From Pseudomonadota bacterium (GTDB taxonomy: Bacteria; Pseudomonadota; Alphaproteobacteria; Reyranellales; Reyranellaceae): a stretch of 7,740 nucleotides of DNA. The notes beneath the pieces are model-generated. The model was given only the letters and a program-made list of their open reading frames with translations, did not search any database and was not told the origin of the DNA. This document shows positions 5,477 through 7,740 of the stretch, piece after piece. The stretch covers positions 1 through 7,740 of the forward strand of contig JAEZHS010000506.1 of the NCBI GenBank assembly GCA_023436825.1. Reading direction: 5' to 3'. A program made the position numbers and the translations under genes. Within the stretch, counting starts at the first letter, position 1; every line of letters starts with the position of its first letter.

Positions 5477-6424
5477 ATGACTGACTACCTCCGCCGCTGG
5501 TTCTGGGTCTGGCTGTTCGGACTGCCACTGCTGGCGCTCGCCATCTGGGCCATCGTCGACAACCAGCGCCTGTTCTTCGCCACGGCGCTGAACGGGCTCA
5601 CCTTGGCCGCCCTCTATTTCCTGGTGGCCAGCGGCTTCACCCTGGTGTTCGGGCTCTTGCGCAACGTCAACCTGGCGCACGGCTCTCTTTATCTTTTGGG
5701 CGCCTATGTCGGCTGGGTGGTCGGCGAATGGCTGGGCTCGTGGTTCCTGGCCGTCGCCGCGGGCTTCCTGTTCGCGGCCTTCATGGGCTTGCTGCTGCAG
5801 ATCGGCGTGTTCCGCTTCATGCACGGCCAGGACCTGCGCCAGACCATGGCGACCATCGCGCTGTCGATCATCGCCGCCGACATTGCGCTGTGGATCTGGG
5901 GCGGCGAGATCTACCAGTTCGATCCGCCGCGCTGGATCATCGGTTCCACGGCATTGCCCATCGTCGGCAAGTTCGCGACCTATCGCCTCGTCCTACTGGC
6001 CATGGCCATCGTCATCGGGTTGGCGCTGTGGTGGTTCCTGGCGCGCACCCGTGTCGGCATGATGATCCGCGCCGGCGTCGATGACCGCGCCATGCTCTCG
6101 GCCTCGGGCGTCGACGTCCAGATGGTGTTCGCCATCACCTTCGCGATCGGCGCGGGCCTCGCGGGCTTTGCCGGCGTGGTCGGCGGCACCGCGCTGTCGA
6201 TCGCGCCCGGCGAGGACACGCGCTACCTGCTGGCCTCGCTGGTCGTCGTCATCGTCGGCGGCATGGGCAGCGTCGCCGGCGCCGCCCTGGGCGCCGTGCT
6301 GGTCGGCCTCGCCGAGCAGTTCGGCCTCGCCTATGCGCCGACCTACGGCATCGTCTTCACCTTCGTCGTCATGACCCTGGTCCTCGCCTTCCGCCCGCAG
6401 GGCATTCTAGGGAGGCGCGCATGA
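5477..6424 (+). CDS. livH: Branched-chain amino acid-type ABC transporter permease, LivH family
   Basis: This encodes a 315-residue inner-membrane permease, one half of the membrane channel of a hydrophobic amino acid (HAAT/Liv) importer. It has about eight hydrophobic segments from residue 8 onward. Family marks are FTLVFGLLRNVNLAHGSLY (about 55-74), the cytoplasmic coupling loop RVGMMIRAGVDDRAMLSASG (about 192-211) that contacts an ATPase, VVVIVGGMGSVAGAALGA, and the C-terminal FRPQGILGRR. The start is set by GGGAGAGG (5463-5470), 6 bases before ATG. The stop overlaps the livM start by 4 bases (ATGA). The symbol reflects family, not a proven leucine substrate: in catabolic neighbourhoods such permeases often carry aromatic acids, amides or peptides, and that fits here. 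Confidence 0.93.
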   Translation: MTDYLRRWFWVWLFGLPLLALAIWAIVDNQRLFFATALNGLTLAALYFLVASGFTLVFGLLRNVNLAHGSLYLLGAYVGWVVGEWLGSWFLAVAAGFLFAAFMGLLLQIGVFRFMHGQDLRQTMATIALSIIAADIALWIWGGEIYQFDPPRWIIGSTALPIVGKFATYRLVLLAMAIVIGLALWWFLARTRVGMMIRAGVDDRAMLSASGVDVQMVFAITFAIGAGLAGFAGVVGGTALSIAPGEDTRYLLASLVVVIVGGMGSVAGAALGAVLVGLAEQFGLAYAPTYGIVFTFVVMTLVLAFRPQGILGRRA

Positions 6425-7599
6425 GCGCTGCCCACTGGCGCAAGGCCATGAACTTCTCCGCCCCCGGCCGCAGCTGGTCGGGTGGACGCGCCACCGCCAC
6501 GCCGCGCGCGACGCCATCGGCCGCCGCCGCTGCGCCCGCAGCCAGCCTCCTCCAGTCATGGCGGCACATCGGCTGGCGCCACGTCGTCGTGCTCGCTGCC
6601 GTGCTCGTCTATCCCTGGATCGTCCCGGCCTTCTTCACCTATCAGATCGGCGGCCAGGCACTGACGCTCGGACTGATCGCGCTGTCGCTCACCTTCCTGG
6701 CGGGCTACGGCGGCATGCTGTCGCTCGCACAGATGACCGTGGCCGGCATGGCGGGCTACATCGTCGCCATTCTGGGCACGAGCGGCACGCCCGGGATCAG
6801 CCTGGGCTGGCCGTGGTGGCTGGTGGTGATCCTGGCGATCGCCGGAGGCACGCTCGCCGCCACGCTGATCGGCTGGCTGTCGGTGCGCACCGAAGGCATC
6901 TACACCATCATGATCACGCTGGCGATCGGGATGGCGTTCTACTATCTGGCCCAGCAGAACTACGCGATCTTCAACGGCTTCCAGGGCTTCCAGAAGGTCG
7001 TGCCGCCAGTCGTGCTGGGCATCGATTGGCGCACGCCGATTCCGTATTACTACCTCGCCCTGTTCTGGGCGCTCGCCGGCTACTTCTTCGTGAAGTATCT
7101 GATCCGCGCTCCGTTCGGCATCGCGCTCCAGGGTGTGCGAGACAATGCGCGTCGCATGAGCGCGCTGGGCTACAGCCCGGTGGCGCATCGCGTCGCGGCC
7201 TATGCGGTGGCCGGCGTCATCGCCTCGATCGGCGGCGTCCTGCTGGTCTGGTACAATGGCCTGATCACGCCGGGATCGGTCGGCACGTCGTGGATGATCA
7301 ACATCCTGATCGTCGCCGTCCTGGGCGGCATGCGCCATCCGGTCGGGCCGTTCATCGGCGCCGTCGTGTTCGTGCTGCTTCAGAATTTCGCCATCGACCT
7401 GATCGATCGCGAACGTTTCAACCTGGTGATCGGCCTGGTCTTCCTGGTGATCGTGCTGTTCTCGCCCGATGGCCTGCTCGGCTGGTGGGACGTGCTTCGG
7501 GACTGGGCGCGGCGGCGCATGGCTGACGCCGGCGCCAGGGCAAGGGGAGGAGAGTGGCGTTCGGTAAGCGTTTCACAAGCGCGGCCGGCAGGCCGCTGA
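6421..7599 (+). CDS. livM: Branched-chain amino acid-type ABC transporter permease, LivM family
   Basis: This encodes a 392-residue inner-membrane permease pairing with LivH. Membrane segments begin near residue 54. Family marks are LAGYGGMLSLAQMTVAGMAGY (in part, about 93-113), the coupling loop FGIALQGVRDNARRMSALGY (from about residue 232, with R240-D241-N242), VLGGMRHPVGPFIGA (from about 300), and FSPDGLLGWW near the end. It is longer than a typical LivM of about 320-360 residues because of a soluble N-terminal tail of about 45 residues, rich in Ala, Pro, Thr and Arg, and an Arg-rich C-terminal tail. AGGGAGG (6409-6415) before the ATG, with the 4-base livH overlap, supports this start; an alternative ATG at 6448 would remove nine residues. 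In the usual GGxG permease motif an Arg (R305) follows GGM, apparently a subfamily variant. Confidence 0.92.
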   Translation: MSAAHWRKAMNFSAPGRSWSGGRATATPRATPSAAAAAPAASLLQSWRHIGWRHVVVLAAVLVYPWIVPAFFTYQIGGQALTLGLIALSLTFLAGYGGMLSLAQMTVAGMAGYIVAILGTSGTPGISLGWPWWLVVILAIAGGTLAATLIGWLSVRTEGIYTIMITLAIGMAFYYLAQQNYAIFNGFQGFQKVVPPVVLGIDWRTPIPYYYLALFWALAGYFFVKYLIRAPFGIALQGVRDNARRMSALGYSPVAHRVAAYAVAGVIASIGGVLLVWYNGLITPGSVGTSWMINILIVAVLGGMRHPVGPFIGAVVFVLLQNFAIDLIDRERFNLVIGLVFLVIVLFSPDGLLGWWDVLRDWARRRMADAGARARGGEWRSVSVSQARPAGR

Positions 7600-7619
7600 T
7601 AACAGCGAGGAGGAAACCA

Positions 7620-7740
7620 ATGACCAAGCGGATGACGACGTTAGTCGGGCTGCTGGCGGGGGCCGCGGTCGCGACCGTGCTCTCGGCGGCGGCTCAGGCT
7701 CAGGAGACGATCAAGATCGGGCTCCTGGCCACGCTCGAAG
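7620..7740 (+). CDS. ABC transporter substrate-binding protein, N-terminal fragment (runs off window)
   Basis: Only 40 complete codons are visible. They show a Lys/Arg start (MTKRM), a hydrophobic Ala/Leu/Val core, and a probable signal-peptidase site after AQA at about residues 25-27, followed by QETIKIGLLATLE. The motif IKIGLLATL is the usual first beta strand of Liv-type periplasmic binding proteins. GAGGAGG (7607-7613) sits 6 bases before ATG 7620, and the gene follows livM by 20 bases, so it is in the same operon. It would capture the transported compound in the periplasm and decide specificity; the ligand pocket lies outside the window. The stop codon and most of the gene are missing only because the window ends. 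Confidence 0.87.
   Translation, partial: MTKRMTTLVGLLAGAAVATVLSAAAQAQETIKIGLLATLE

Noticed and set aside
1..7740. CRISPR array, tRNA/rRNA genes, transposase, prophage or defence genes
   Set aside because: I saw no spaced direct repeats, RNA-gene signatures, or mobile/defence protein motifs on either strand.

Overview
This window looks like a piece of chromosome from a high-GC proteobacterium, most likely a soil or aquatic alphaproteobacterium. The signs are very GC-rich third codon positions, a TetR-controlled catabolic operon beside a Liv-type ABC transporter, and a GTCATCCC-ended palindromic repeat. I infer the Rhodospirillales/Reyranella/Hyphomicrobiales area from style only; there is no marker gene to prove it.

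Layout. Positions 1-282 hold no convincing gene, only a strong hairpin (83-114) and a possible decayed or interspersed repeat. A TetR-family regulator (283-930) is read leftward. Facing it is a rightward cluster: a fumarylacetoacetate hydrolase (FAH)-family enzyme starting at a TTG (1067-1945), a COG1228-type amidohydrolase (1955-3238), an alpha/beta hydrolase (3240-4025) and a second, paralogous amidohydrolase (4037-5326). Gaps between these four genes are 9, 1 and 11 bases, so they are almost certainly one transcript. After a 150-base spacer filled by a long imperfect inverted repeat (5338-5460) come livH (5477-6424) and livM (6421-7599, overlapping livH by 4 bases), then the first 40 codons of a periplasmic substrate-binding protein (from 7620), cut off by the window end. 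The livG/livF ATPase genes are not in view and may lie downstream.

How it may work together. The transporter of the hydrophobic/branched-chain amino acid family would import a small carboxylate, amide, peptide-like or aromatic compound. The two cytosolic amidohydrolases would cut C-N (or lactone-like) bonds. The alpha/beta hydrolase would cut an ester, lactone or C-C bond, and the FAH-family enzyme would cleave or hydrate a 2-oxo acid intermediate. The TetR protein probably represses from a perfect 16-base palindrome, TGAGACGCGCGTCTCA (965-980), in the divergent control region. The substrate cannot be read from sequence. The unusual part is the pair of closely related amidohydrolases sandwiching an alpha/beta hydrolase, both with complete metal sites but diverged in a few blocks that could form the substrate pocket.
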